From assembly GCF_907164915.1 (NCBI RefSeq), contig NC_061868.1:45879689-45943688 (forward strand): DNA of 64,000 nucleotides, written 5' to 3'. The first letter of the stretch is position 1. Every line of letters starts with the position of its first letter. The translations under genes were made by a program, and so were the position numbers. This DNA is from Impatiens glandulifera (taxonomy: Eukaryota > Streptophyta > Magnoliopsida > Ericales > Balsaminaceae). The notes beneath the pieces are model-generated. The model was not told where the DNA came from and searched no databases. It saw nothing but the letters and a program-made list of their open reading frames with translations. Shown piece after piece: positions 47,878 to 59,822 of the stretch.

Positions 47878-50094
47878 GGGTTTGAAAATTAAATAAAATA
47901 TGTATTTTCATTTTTATTTTATTTGGACAACATTAAACTGGTTTGGGCAGCATCCTTAATTTATTCAAATAATGTAATAAACGTATTTTAAGGTTGGTTA
48001 TAAACAAGTCAATATTTGTGTACGTATTTGCAAGATATAGATATATTTCACTTCCTATCTAACTAGTCAAATAAAATAAATTTCAACCATTCAAACTTTT
48101 CAAAATTAAATTGTCAACGTATATATATTTATCAGCTTTCTCAAATTATGTTTATTTTATTTGTTACTATCAAGATTAATTATTTGAAAAAAAACAACCG
48201 TCAGTTACTATTATTGAATATTAATCCATACCCACTTCACTTGAGATTAAAAAAAAGTTTAAATAAACAATAATTTCCATGTCATAATTTGCAATGATCA
48301 ATTATGCAGTACTGAATATAATAGTTAACATAATTTAAATAGATTATTAAACTTGTAAGATATGCACGAATACTTATTTTTATAAAACAATAATATCTAA
48401 AACAGCCTTTATTTTTTTTATTTTTTTTCTATACTTGTTTATTGCTAGGGGTGGTTAGTTACGTACGTACCCTTTTAAATCAGTTTTAATAAGGGAGTAA
48501 TTTTGATTAAAAATTGTATCAATTCAACTCAAATGATTTTATTTATTTTAAAATGATTTATGTATATTAAAAATGATATGAATTTGTTTAAGTACACAAC
48601 GACAAAACCTGACGTTAAAAAATTAGAATACAACTACGTTACATGTTATCGATTATAAGTACTCGAGAACGAATCTAAAAAATTGTCATAATAATAACAT
48701 AATAAATAATACGAACAGACTACAATTATTGAATGTTCAACGATTTAGCTCTCCAATAAAATACCTAGAAAATAATTGAGACGATAATTGATAACCAAAA
48801 TATCTAGCAATTTCAAATCAGTCACATCAGTCCAAACTTTCAATTAACTATCCAAAAATTTGAGTATCATTCAGTAAATTTCAATAATATTCCAAAAAAA
48901 CTTTAAATATGTTTTAGAAATAGTCAACGCAAATCGACTATATAAAAGTAATGAGTTGTTAATTAAGTAATATTATTAGTAAAAATCGATTGTGAACAAT
49001 TAAGTAGGATGAAAGGTTTTAATTTTTATTTTTTTTAAAGTAAATAATATGAAGTTTATAATTGACCAATAACAATACTTTGACTAAAAGAATAAAATCT
49101 TAAGTTTGATTATATTAAGAAAGGATGTAAAATTAAAGTAGAGATTATTAATATTAATTTTTTAAATTACAATTTTTTTAAATAATATTATATCGTTAAT
49201 ATTAAAAGTCGGTTGTTGAGACAATTAATTAATATATTAAAAACATTAATTAAGGTCTAATTCCATTTATCAAGAGACGCGCTTACGGTAGCATTTTTCT
49301 TTTCTCATTTCCCACATATGAAGTTAAGTCAAAACTGGTGATACAACTCTTCGTACAAATACTTCGTAACCGACCAATAACAGAGCATCTTTCAACTGTC
49401 GTCAGATCGTGTAGATCACCCATTGGTCGGTAATATAAGATATTGTAATATACCTGTGAAGTTAGCCTACAGTATAATAAATTTTCGACGAAAAGTAGCT
49501 ATAATCCAAGAATATTAAAGCAAAGGCTGACACGAAGAGTAAAGATCGATCAAACCCGGCCAACAACAAGAGACCCTTCTTTCCTTCATTCTCTCTTTCT
49601 CTCTCTATTCAATTGTGTGTTCATCACGTTTACTTTCCTTTTCTCTCTCTAAAAGCTTGCGTTTTGTGGGGATCATCGATCGGTAAGTCTCTTAATTCAT
49701 AATTCTCTGATCACTTTCACCTGTTTTCACTGGGTTTTTGGTGGGTTTATTGGTTCTATTCATGAATTATCAGTTGACATTGGCATTTAAGAAAGAACTA
49801 ATCATCTTTTTGATTTGATCATCTTCTTTATTGATTGGTTTAGTCGAAGGAGTTTCCCTTTTCTTATTATTGATGTGGGTTTAAGGATCATTTGATCGGA
49901 TTCTGGGTTATTGCTTGATTCTAGGTTCAATTTAGGTTAAACCGTAGGACTTCTGGTGGGTTATTCTTGTTTTTGGTGATTGTTGTATGTATGAGGTTAT
50001 GAGTTTGGAATTTAGAGAATTAAGCTGTGAATTGGGTTTTGTTTCTTTTTAGGAAGATCAGTGATAGTAGATCACTTTCTTGAAGGAGACAGAT
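47878..50094. other. Intergenic region and spliced leader of the TOL gene
   Basis: Contains the 3' UTR of the small-protein gene, AT-rich sequence, and the TOL promoter. The TOL leader starts in a CT-rich stretch near 49570-49650 and appears to be spliced: donor at 49683 (CGATCG|GTAAGT) and acceptor at 50052 (TTTTTAG|GAAGAT), leaving 42 bp before the ATG at 50095. No other gene is supported. Confidence 0.55.
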
Positions 50095-53000
50095 ATGGCT
50101 AATAATGCTGCTGCTTGTGTGGAAAGGGCAACTAGTGATATGTTGATTGGTCCAGATTGGGCAATTAACATTGAGCTATGTGATATCATAAACATGGATC
50201 CTGGGTACTCTTCTTTGCCTCTTTCTCTTGGATTCTTTTGACTTGTGAAAATGATATGATTTATGTTCCTTATTACTCTATCTGTTTGTTCTTGCTTGCT
50301 TGCAGGCAAGCAAAAGATGCCCTGAAGCTGTTGAAGAAACGTTTGACCAGCAAGAGTCCTAAAACCCAACTCCTTGCTCTTTTTGTGAGCATATTTTATA
50401 CAATGTTTTTTACCTCCTAAATAAAGATACAGGAAGCTAATGTGGTAATATTTTAAATATTGTTACTAGGTATTGGAGACACTGAGTAAAAATTGCGGGG
50501 AGCATGTTTTTCAGCAAATTGTTGAGCGAGATATCTTACATGAGATGGTGAAGATAGTAAAGAAGAAGGTGTAATTTCTACTCTCTCTTTTCTCTCTACT
50601 CTTTCACCTCCTGCTCTGGAATTCATCTGCATATGCAAAACTGTATTTAAGTTTTTGATACTAACACTGTGGCTACTGTCTTCTACTATGCAGCCAGATT
50701 TAAGTGTAAGAGAAAAGATATTGATTTTGATTGATACCTGGCAAGAAGCTTTAGGAGGGTCAAGAGGAAGATTTCCCCAATACTATGGTGCATTCAATGA
50801 ACTGAGGGTAAATACATTAATTAAACCTTTTTTGGTTCATCTGCTATGTTTTTCACGGATTTCAAACTTCATATGTCATATTGAGTTAGTGCACAAAGTT
50901 TCAGTTTCTCTTTTTTGAACCTTTGTTGGTTTGGATGAGAGTCTTTTATTTACACATCGATTCTTGTAAAATCCATACTATTCTTGCTCCCAAAATCTTC
51001 AAAGGAATTCCAACACTTTATTTTTCCAAAAAAATTATCTGATCATGGTCGTTAAAAAATTTCTCTATACTAAATGAAGCAACAAAAATCACACTCTAGA
51101 TCATCCAGAAAGATCTTATACCAAACGAAAAAAATCACTTTTGCATTGTGACAAAGTTTCAGTTTCCTAATAGGCTCATTATATCACATGCTATACTTGT
51201 TTGAACCTCTGAAAGAGAAGAAGTTGTATCAAGAGTGTGGTGGCTTGACATGTTAGTTTTTGTTTAAACAGATAATAATATTGTCAGCAAAAAAAAAAAA
51301 TCATGTGCTATAGTATATAACTTTTGTCACATTTAAGTCTTAGTTTACTGGATTTGAAATTCTGCTATTTTTTTTAAGTCAACAAAAAATTATTTCTGTG
51401 TAACTCTTCATGTTTGTCTGTATTCTACAGTTATCTTTTAAAGCTCACTGTATACTTTTTAAATTGCAGGCTACTGGAGTGGAATTTCCTCCACGAGAAG
51501 AGAACACTGTGCCAATATTTACTCCACCACAGACCCAACCAATTAGTCACCCTCCTCCTGCAGCTTACCCTCACTCATCATATGAAGAAGCTGCTGTTCA
51601 GGCCTCTCTTCAGACTGATATTGCTGGAATGAGGTAATGCTGACATGTCCATCTATATCATTATTCATTTTCCATACTTTGTCACTTTTTATTTTTTCAT
51701 TTGGTTGTCCTTTACTTGACCTACCATAAAGGAAGTTTTCATGCATTAAGTTACTCTACATGCATTCAAACGTCTCCTGATTTTTATCTTGGTTTAGAGA
51801 ATGTGTTTATATTTTTTTGGATTTTTTTTTGTGTGGATGAAAAGCTACAGTACCTGCGGTCTGCAACCAATTTCATATTAAAGAACCCATGTAAAAGGTG
51901 TAACATACTGGTTGTCTGGTTGAGCATTAATAATGTACATTTATTCTTTATTTGATAGGTTGATTTACATGCCTCAGTTCTATGAATAGTTATTTATCTC
52001 AGGGTTAGTTATTGTACGTGTTGTTGGCTAGAGTTTTGATATTTGTTTCTAATGTAGCTTGTCTGAGATTCAGAATGCTGAGGGATTGGCAGATGTTCTG
52101 ATGGAAATGCTCAGTGCCTTGAATCCAATGAATCATCAGGTGGGATCCCCTCAAAAAGCATGCTTTTTTTTATCTAATGCGAACAGTTAATGCTATTTGT
52201 TCTCTATTCTTTGCTTGCTTTCAGTATAGAAGATTAGAAGAGTCCATTTATGTGTATATTTTTTTAGGATATTTGTTGCAAGTTGGGCATGATTGACATT
52301 TTTTTCCAACTTGAGGAGTGTTAAGGAAATAGGAGAAAAATTGTGCTGACAAGGATCATGACTATAAAAAAGGAAATTAGTGATCATATGAATTAGGAGA
52401 TTTTATTCTCTTCCCCATCTTTATTCTTGTATTTGTCTATGACTACTAAATGAAGGGGTTGAGCATATTCTTAAAATTCACAGTTCTATTTACACTAGAC
52501 AAAGTCCATAAAAAAGTTTTCCACCAAGTGTAGGTCTAGTATGACTAAAATAACTTACAAAATCTTGTGTTTCACAAAGATAATTTTAGCCTTTTGTCTT
52601 TTTTGAAAATGGTCTGAATATCAAGAGTCGAACCCATGACATTGCAGACATGAGTTATTGCATTCCAATGAGTCTTCATTTTAGCCGGTTGTTTTATGGG
52701 AAAATAGTAGCATACCATTTGGAGGTAGGATTTAGTTTTCACTCACTGTTCATTTTTACATGAAATAGATGTTACTCTTAATTCTTATCAGAATTTTGAA
52801 AGAGTAATTTATCCTATATGTGGGAATTTAGTGAAGAAGATTTTGTTGTATTGCTTCAATTATTTATTATATAAGGAAACTATGTCTTAAATAGGCCCAT
52901 AAAGGACTAAATATTAAAGACTAATTTTGGAAACACAATAGAATATTAGAAAATACTTTTGTCTAACTAAATATATGGTTGGTATTTTCTACACTCAAAT

Positions 53001-55265
53001 TCAAGTTAGTAATTTGTATTGCCGTCTTGAATTTGCAACAAAGTTTTATTAGGCTTTGAGTAGCTACACATTCGTTTCCCTCACTTATGCTTCTCCCCCC
53101 AGGCTTCACCACCTGCCTTCCTGGTTTCATTTCCTGCTCTTAAAGCTTCGTCTTTGTCTTCGTCTCTATTGCTCTTTCTCAACCGTTTGCCTCGTTTCTA
53201 GTAGCTTCTCTATCAATAGCTCACTTTGTCTAGCAGCTTGTTTAACCTCTTTCTTTTTTATTGGAGGAGATAAGGTTCTGGAATCTCTACTATGTAAATC
53301 TAAAATCAATAAGCAACAAAAGAAAATACGTGTGAAAGGTAACATGATGAAAAACATATTAACTGGACCATTGAGCCCTCAGCCATTGGCTACATTGGTC
53401 ATTGATGGAGTCAACATAAGAAAGTCATGGAGCTGCTAAAGAACAAAACCACTTCTCTGATACCATATGGGAATTTAGTGAAGAAAAAGATTGTGTTGTA
53501 TTGATTGAATGAAACTATTAAAAAGGCACATAAATGATTAATTAAGGAAATACAAAATACTAATTATGGACTAATCAATAAATAACATAGTCCAACTAAT
53601 TCAACCCCATCAAGTGAATCCATTTCTTCACAAATATATGCTACAACACTCTTTAGATTACTTTTCTATTTTGTTCAGGTTTTACCATTATCTATTTTTG
53701 TAATCCACTCAGTTGGATTTGTATCAAGCAAAATTGATGGATTAATTAGTGTAATTTTTATCGGTATTCTACTGACCATTTGATTGCTCTTACATACAAG
53801 CTCCCACAACAATCCATTGCTCCAACTAGAATTATTTATGAATTTCCAATCATGTACTTTCTTTCTCACAATCTTCTTTACCATCCAGGATCTGAAGCAA
53901 GAGGTTATTGTTGACCTTGTTGAACAGTGTCAGTCTGACCAAAAACGGGTTATGAACCTTGTTAACAATACCACGTAAGTACATTTTGCATTGCCATGGT
54001 GGAATCTCGTTCACAATTTTAATTTTTTCTGTATAAAGTAAAAAAATTCTGACAAGATTCCATGTTCATGGAGTCTTGTTCTGAATTGTGTCATGAGCAT
54101 TTGACACACTGTTACTGCTGTTGTTCTTTCTCAGAGATGAAGAGCTTCTAGTTAAAGGCTTGGCTTTAAACGATAACCTACAAAGGGTCCTTACTAAGTA
54201 TGAACACATGACAAAAGGAATCCCTGTTTCAGAACCAACACAACAAATACCAGTTCCACTCCTTATGACTGTGAATCATGATGATGACGAGACCGAAGAT
54301 GATTTTACTCAACTATCACACAGGTAATTTCCTGAAACAAATAAGGGTAATTTAGTAATGGATTAGAATGCATAGATGATGGTTGTTTGCCAACAGAGTA
54401 TTGTTTCAGTGACAATGGAGAAACACAAATGCAAGCAAAAAATGTACACCTGATAGATTTGATAGAAACTCCTGCCTTAATTCTCAGAATCATTCATTCT
54501 TTAGGAATATCATTAATCCTCATACATTTATTCTAACTCCATCCTGTGCATTTAAACAGAAGATTCAAGTGTCTCCCATTCACTTCTGCTTTGCCAAGCA
54601 TTGCCCTAGCACATGATTTTTCTTTGTATATATATATTTCCTGGTTTTCTGCTAACTATGTTGTTTGCTATAGATCATCGTCCAGAGATAATGGACTGGG
54701 AAAAAAACCAGCCAATGGGACTGGCGTCAGTTCTCTTCTTCCACCTCCCCCTTCATCCAAAAACTCGAGTGTTGATCCTCAAAAAACAGTTGATTTTCTG
54801 AGCGGCGATTCCTACATTTCGGGTAAAACTGTTGGATCCTCCAATTCTACTACAACTCCTCCAACCAGTAGTCGCCCTCTCACATCACCAGTTCCGAACC
54901 TATCACCACCACCACCACCTGATACAGACGATTTCATAAATCCTACTGCATCAATGTTCACAGGAAAGCCTGCATACGAAGAACCAGCTCTTCCTCCAGC
55001 TCCATGGGATGTTCCCTCTACTGCAACCGCCATTCCTCCACCTCCTTCTAAGTATAACCAGAGGCAGCAATTCTTCGAGCAGCAACAAGGCTTTTCTAGC
55101 GGTTCAGGTTCTTACGATGGCTTGGTTGAGCAGACTCAGAAAATGAACCTGAAGCCATCTATCACAACTAAACAAGAAAAGCCAGAGGACGCACTTTTCA
55201 AAGATCTGGTTGATTTTGCTAAGGCCAAGTCCTCTTCACCATCCAAAGGCAACAGGTCTTATTAA
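50095..55265 (+). CDS. TOL3: TOM1-like (TOL) protein with VHS and GAT domains
   Basis: Ubiquitin-binding sorting adaptor of the TOL family, which acts in an ESCRT-0-like step at the plasma membrane and endosomes and sends ubiquitinated cargo such as auxin carriers to the vacuole. Exons: 50095-50204, 50306-50384, 50470-50568, 50694-50807, 51470-51633, 52058-52139, 53889-53974, 54135-54323, 54674-55265; phases agree, giving 504 residues. VHS domain about residues 8-134 ([50 protein letters not shown]). GAT domain about 190-285 ([50 protein letters not shown]). The tail is Pro- and Ser-rich with DDDETEDDF and a final [15 protein letters not shown]-like element occupies intron 6. The paralogue label rests on neighbours (Arabidopsis At1g76970); family assignment is firm. 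Confidence 0.94.
52821..53650 (-). mobile_element. TRIM-like non-autonomous LTR retroelement in TOL intron 6
   Basis: Two diverged direct repeats of about 180 bp bound a region of about 470 bp. Both begin (plus strand) TGGGAATTTAGTGAAGAA, at 52821 and 53468, and both continue with related words (TTGTTGTATTG versus TTGTGTTGTATTG; AGGCCCATAAA versus AGGCACATAAA; ACTAATTTTGG versus ACTAATTATGG; GTCTAACTAA versus GTCCAACTAA). On the minus strand the second LTR is followed immediately by ATGGTATCAGAG (53455-53466), the primer site for initiator Met-tRNA used by plant Copia elements and TRIMs. The interior codes for nothing recognisable. Outer LTR boundaries and target duplication were not resolved. 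Confidence 0.7.
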
Positions 55266-55594
55266 TGAATATTCTTTTTGTTTGTTCGAGTTTGAGAATT
55301 ATTGTACTCTGATAAACTTTGTTGTTAAGGTTGGTCATTGTCAACTATATTAACAATTCTAGTTTTTCAATATTACTGGGAGTATTGGTTTGCTTTGATT
55401 GGTGCCTTAGAACCACTTAGTAAGTACATAATATTTTCAAGTTTCTTAACCCACACATGATAGTTATAAATGTGTACAAAAAGAAGTTATAGTAGTAAAA
55501 TAAATCATTTATGATTGTTATTGAACAGATATAACATCTCTCATGCTAATGGAATTTGTAAAATAATGAGAATGAACAATATATGCATTATGTT
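55266..55594. terminator. Shared 3' UTR space of convergent TOL and SGRL genes
   Basis: Only 329 bp separate the stop codons of two genes pointing at each other. Both 3' UTRs and polyadenylation signals must fit or overlap here; AT-rich with several AATAAA-like words on each strand. Confidence 0.5.
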
Positions 55595-56634
55595 TTAAAG
55601 GAGAAAAGTGAAGAGTGCTTGAAACAGAGCTTTTGGTCCTCCTCCTCCCCAGAATTTAGAAGCAGAACGTGAATCTTCTTCCACATGACTACTACAATTC
55701 AAGAACTCATGAACTTGATCTTCTTTCCTTCTTGTCTCTCCTGCATCCCTAAGAGGTCCCCAATTCTCTACCCGATTGTATTTAGCCGAACTAGAATGAA
55801 AATAAACACGAACAAGGGCATCCATCAGCTCTTGATGCTCCTCAAAAAGTTCAGAATCTCCAAAGAGTACAGCCTTAAGTACCTGCCAATCAATTGGGAA
55901 GAAAACAGAAAGATTCAATTTTTGATTTCCATTTCCATGAAAGAATAAGTATTTGATGATTTTCCAATTACCAAAGGCATTTCCTTGGAGAAGATATGAT
56001 ATCTGAACTCAGCAGTAAATTCTTTTAAGATATTGGGTCCGCTGACATAACAATGAACATCAAGATATAGATCACCATTAACTTCCTTCCATTCTGCTAC
56101 AACATCATCCTTACTGTACCATCCTTTCAACTGAGATGAAGCAGATTAATCAAAATTTAGGATGATGGGTTATGTATATATAATGGTGTTTCTTCTAAAA
56201 TTACAATTAATTACCTGATCAAGTTCGATAATGCTTGAAACTGTTAAGGTCAAATCAGCAGTGAAATCACAATGGGATAGAGTGTAGGTTCGTGGAACAA
56301 CCCTTTGACACTTATCCGGTTGATCTCCTTTGAGAATAACTTTAAGTTTAGATGGTTCAAATCTTGCAGGTGGGCCTAAAAGTCTTACAGCCTGAAGAAA
56401 ATTTCAGGGTATAATTAACAATCTGTTGATAATGTACATAGATGAGTGAAAGAGAGAAAATTGAACCTCGAAGATGAGGGGATTGTAGGAGATGCCTCTG
56501 GTGACTGTAGATGGGGAAAGCAGAACGGATGTTGAAGACTTCTTGGAAGAGATGATTCTTCTTGAAGATGGAGAAATGAGGGTATGATGATATGAAGAAG
56601 AAGAAGATGCAGAATGACAAGCCATGAAACGCAT
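55595..56634 (-). CDS. SGRL: STAY-GREEN-LIKE magnesium dechelatase (SGRL), chloroplast
   Basis: Predicted chloroplast enzyme that removes Mg from chlorophyll-type pigments; SGRL prefers chlorophyllide a and functions mainly in green tissue. Minus-strand exons: 56634-56467, 56391-56215, 56130-55972, 55882-55595; all phase 0, giving 263 residues. Residues 1 to about 50 are Ser/His/Arg-rich (MRFMACHSASSSSSYHH), a typical transit peptide; a second in-frame ATG gives MACHSAS. The mature part has VRLLGPPARFEPSKLKV, PRTYTLSHCDFTADLTL, LKGWYSKDDVVAEWKEV, HCYVSGP, FRYHIFSKEMPLV and VYFHSSSAKYNRVENWGPL. The His-x-Asp in SHCD and the Asp residues of SKDDVVAEW match positions I recall as required for dechelation. 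LSHCDFT and KDDVVAEW, together with the lack of the Cys-rich C-terminal motif, favour SGRL over SGR1/NYE1. In Arabidopsis SGRL (At1g44000) lies near the PPR gene At1g43980, whose orthologue is also in this window. Confidence 0.92.
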
Positions 56635-59600
56635 TTCAAAATCATCCTCTTCTTCAATACTCCTTTTCCACCACTACTACCATTCTCAATTCAACTCTGT
56701 AACTAGAGAGAGAATGATGTGTGTGGATATGGGAAGTTGAGAAATTGGCCTTTCGAAAGATCGATTTTTTCTTTCCAATTTTTGTGGGTCATATGGAATC
56801 AGTATAATATTGAAGTTTTCATTTTTCTCTTAGTTTTTTTCAAAAATTTATTTAACTTATATATATATATTTTAAGTTTGATAGTTAAGTTAATGACGTT
56901 AATATTTTATTTATTTATTTATAAATGTTATGTATATAATAGTTTAATGATGTATGGATAGAAGGTATAGAATTACAAGATTTGAAGGAGGTCCGAAATT
57001 TCAATTATTGAGATTAGATCCTCTATTACGAGAATCCCTCCTCTCTTTGTTCCACTCACATGAAGGGACAAAACAGTTATTTTTTTTATTTTTTTTACTG
57101 TTTTTCGCCGCGATACTGATGATGTAAGTGAATCTGACCATTGATCTAATTTATTTACTTAGTTTGATTAATTTATTTTTGTATATTGTATTTAATTTGA
57201 TCTAACCTATTTTATTCAACTTATTCATACTAAAATTATAGTAAAAGTTTACTTATAATTGAACTTATTTGAATTAAGAGAGGACTAATTGTATTATTTT
57301 TCTTACAAAATGAATTTTCCTCGATTAAAAAAATAAATAAAATTGAGTTTCTAATGGTAAATTTAAAAATATTTATTTACACTGAAATAGAAAATTTAAA
57401 TTACTAATTTTTTTTATGTGAAATCTCTGATGAAGGCTATTTGCCACGTCAGCATTTCTCCACATCATATTATCCATAAGGTTATCAGGAAATCGACTAT
57501 TATAGGTGACGTGTCTTTCTCTCATTCTTTACATTTTTTTTGAAAAACTACTCTTTATTGTACACGGACAATCTTGAGCCCCTAATTTCTGTGGAATAAT
57601 AATTATCATATATACTCACTCCTACACTATTCCTAAATTAGATTTCTACCCTTTAACTTTAGAGAGCTTGTTTTATCCCTTTAATAATTTAAAATATAAA
57701 AAAAAAATAATAATCAAATTATTCTATTCATTAATTAAAATATTAAACTAATCTGATATCATTTTACATTTTTATTATAAATTTTAAATATTAAACACAA
57801 AAATTATTATACATATATAAAAAAATTTAATTTCATAATTTATTTGTTTAGTAGAGAAAAATTGAAAAGATTGTTAATAATTTTAATTTGGATTCTCAGG
57901 ACTTGAGTATTTGATGTTTGTAATGGGCCGACAATATGGGCTTGTTGGCCCATCTGAAATAAAACTGGGGCAGGGTGCGTTTGATTCCTACGACTAAAGT
58001 TAATGGGCCTGAAAATGAAACGGAATAATAATTAATTAATTAATTAATTAATGCTCTATTGTCGGTGGTGCAAATGGCAGCTGTAATCGGACATGACCCT
58101 CTTTCTCACATGGGGAGTGTCGGTGGAAACACTCATATTCTTCACACTACAGATCTCATCTACTTCTCTTTAATGCACCCATTTTTACATTTTTACTATT
58201 TTTTTTTTTAAATCCAACCCTAAATTTATATGTCTCCACATTTGTGTATGTATTTTATATTTATATAAGTAGATCTAACTAAGAGAGTGTTCACATTATT
58301 ATTATTATTTTTTTTGTTTGTATAAGGGTCACTCTACGAGTGATATATATATCATTTCTAGTCAAACTAACATATATTCCGTGTGCGAGTAATAATATAA
58401 AAAAACTTGAAAAAATATTACGATAAAGATGTGATAACATTTTAAATTTTATTTTTAACCGTTTTAAGTTTATGGGTGGGTCAACACACAATTCGACCAA
58501 AGTATATATTTACTCTCACATATATATATCCAAATAAACCACAGTTCTCGACCCGACAATTCGAACACTTTAAAAATTAAATACCCGACAATTCAGACAC
58601 TTTAAAAATTAAACATCATTATATATATAGATTAGTTAATTAAAAAGTTGAACTTATATTGTTAAAATGTCACACGTTTATCAGATTTAGTGTTGAATTT
58701 AAAATATAAAATGTTATTAGCATATTTGGTTAAAATGTTATACTTGTTTTTGTTAGATTGCATGTTCGAACTACATTTATAATTTTTTTAATTTTATTTT
58801 TAACCGTTTAAAGTTTATGGACGGGTCAACCCACAATCCGACACAAGTATCCATTTACTCTCATATATATCCAAATTAACCACAACTATCGACCCGACAA
58901 TTCGAACACTTTAAAATTAAAGATATATATATATATATAGATTAACCGTTCTAGCTTTTTATTAACTAAACAAAATTAGTTAGTAATTTAGTTCTATAAA
59001 GTAGCTCAAATACCAAATGATTTTTCTAATAAATTCTCACTTAAAAAAAACTCTAAATTAGGACCAAGTAAAAGTAAAAGTAAATAAAATCATGTTAATC
59101 AGCCACCCAATAAAATAAACTTTAATAGACATTTGTTTAAGTTAGGACCAAGTTAAAAGTAAATAAAATTATTCAGGCAAAAATCTAGCATAAAACTAAA
59201 ATAAAAGGTTAAAAGACGACAAAAAAGTAAAAACGCGTAAATGCAGTCTGAGTAGAAATGGCTGTTTTTTTTTCGCGGCAAGGTTTAGTAATGGCTCCTC
59301 GTCGTCAAATCCCAATACTTAAATAAATCCTCCATTTTTAGTTCATCATCTTCTTCATCCCCTTTCTCTCTCTCTCTAGTTCAATTCAATATGAGCTAAA
59401 ACCCTGTTTGAATTCATATTTCCAGATTCATTTTCACCCAACAACAAGGTACATCTCGATTCTCTCCTTTTCATGTTCTTTTTCACTGATGATACAAATT
59501 TCTTTCTTTTTTTTGCTAAATCTTGTTCCAGATCTTATAGTCTTAGTTTCTTTAACGGGTTTTTATAGATCTTATATTAGCTCGATTGAAGTTTGATACT

Positions 59601-59822
59601 ACATTTAGTTATGAAGATCTGTACTGTATGTAGCAAGATGAAGTATTTCAACATGTAAATCCAACTGGGTTTCTTTCTGAAATCAAGAATTGCATCGTTT
59701 CATTCGATCTGTTGATTCTTGAGTACTTATCACAATGTTGGTCTCAAGATCTATGTTCTTATCTTCCTTTTTTTTTTTTATTTTATCAGGTGATCTGTGC
59801 AAGAACATTTTAGTTTTAAAAC
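56635..59822. other. Divergent intergenic region between SGRL and PMT, with PMT leader
   Basis: Contains the SGRL promoter, AT-rich sequence, a (TTAA)n run near 58029-58052, a direct repeat at 58449-58921 and the PMT promoter. A CT-rich stretch (about 59360-59380) probably marks the PMT start. The PMT leader looks spliced: donor at 59449 (AACAAG|GTACAT) and acceptor at 59789 (TTATCAG|GTGATC), with the ATG at 59823. No gene is supported; GGCCCA and TGGGCC-type promoter words occur near 57920-57950. Confidence 0.5.
58449..58921. repeat. Dispersed direct repeat with nested local duplication
   Basis: A block of about 130 bp at 58449-58580 recurs at about 58791-58921, sharing TTTTTAACCGTTT, AGTTTATGG, GGGTCAAC, TTTACTCTCA and GACCCGACAATTCGAACACT. 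Within the first copy, CCCGACAATTC plus GACACTTTAAAAATTAAA-like text is itself repeated about 36 bp later. About 340 bp separate the two copies. Confidence 0.75.

Noticed and set aside
52600..52700. Possible tRNA or SINE with GGGTTCGACTCTTGA on the minus strand
   Set aside because: Only a box-B-like word is present; no cloverleaf or matching SINE body could be built.
53056..53439. 127-codon plus-strand frame in TOL intron 6
   Set aside because: It lies in the interior of the TRIM-like element, opposite to its orientation, with low-complexity Ser/Leu content.
54546..54673. In-frame ATG extension before the last TOL exon
   Set aside because: The phase and the TATAG acceptor at 54671-54673 join exon 8 to 54674; the upstream part is intron.
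56357..56657. Two further overlapping minus-strand frames at the start of SGRL
   Set aside because: Only the frame starting at 56634 joins in phase to the SGRL exon 2; the other two are shadows of the transit-peptide region.
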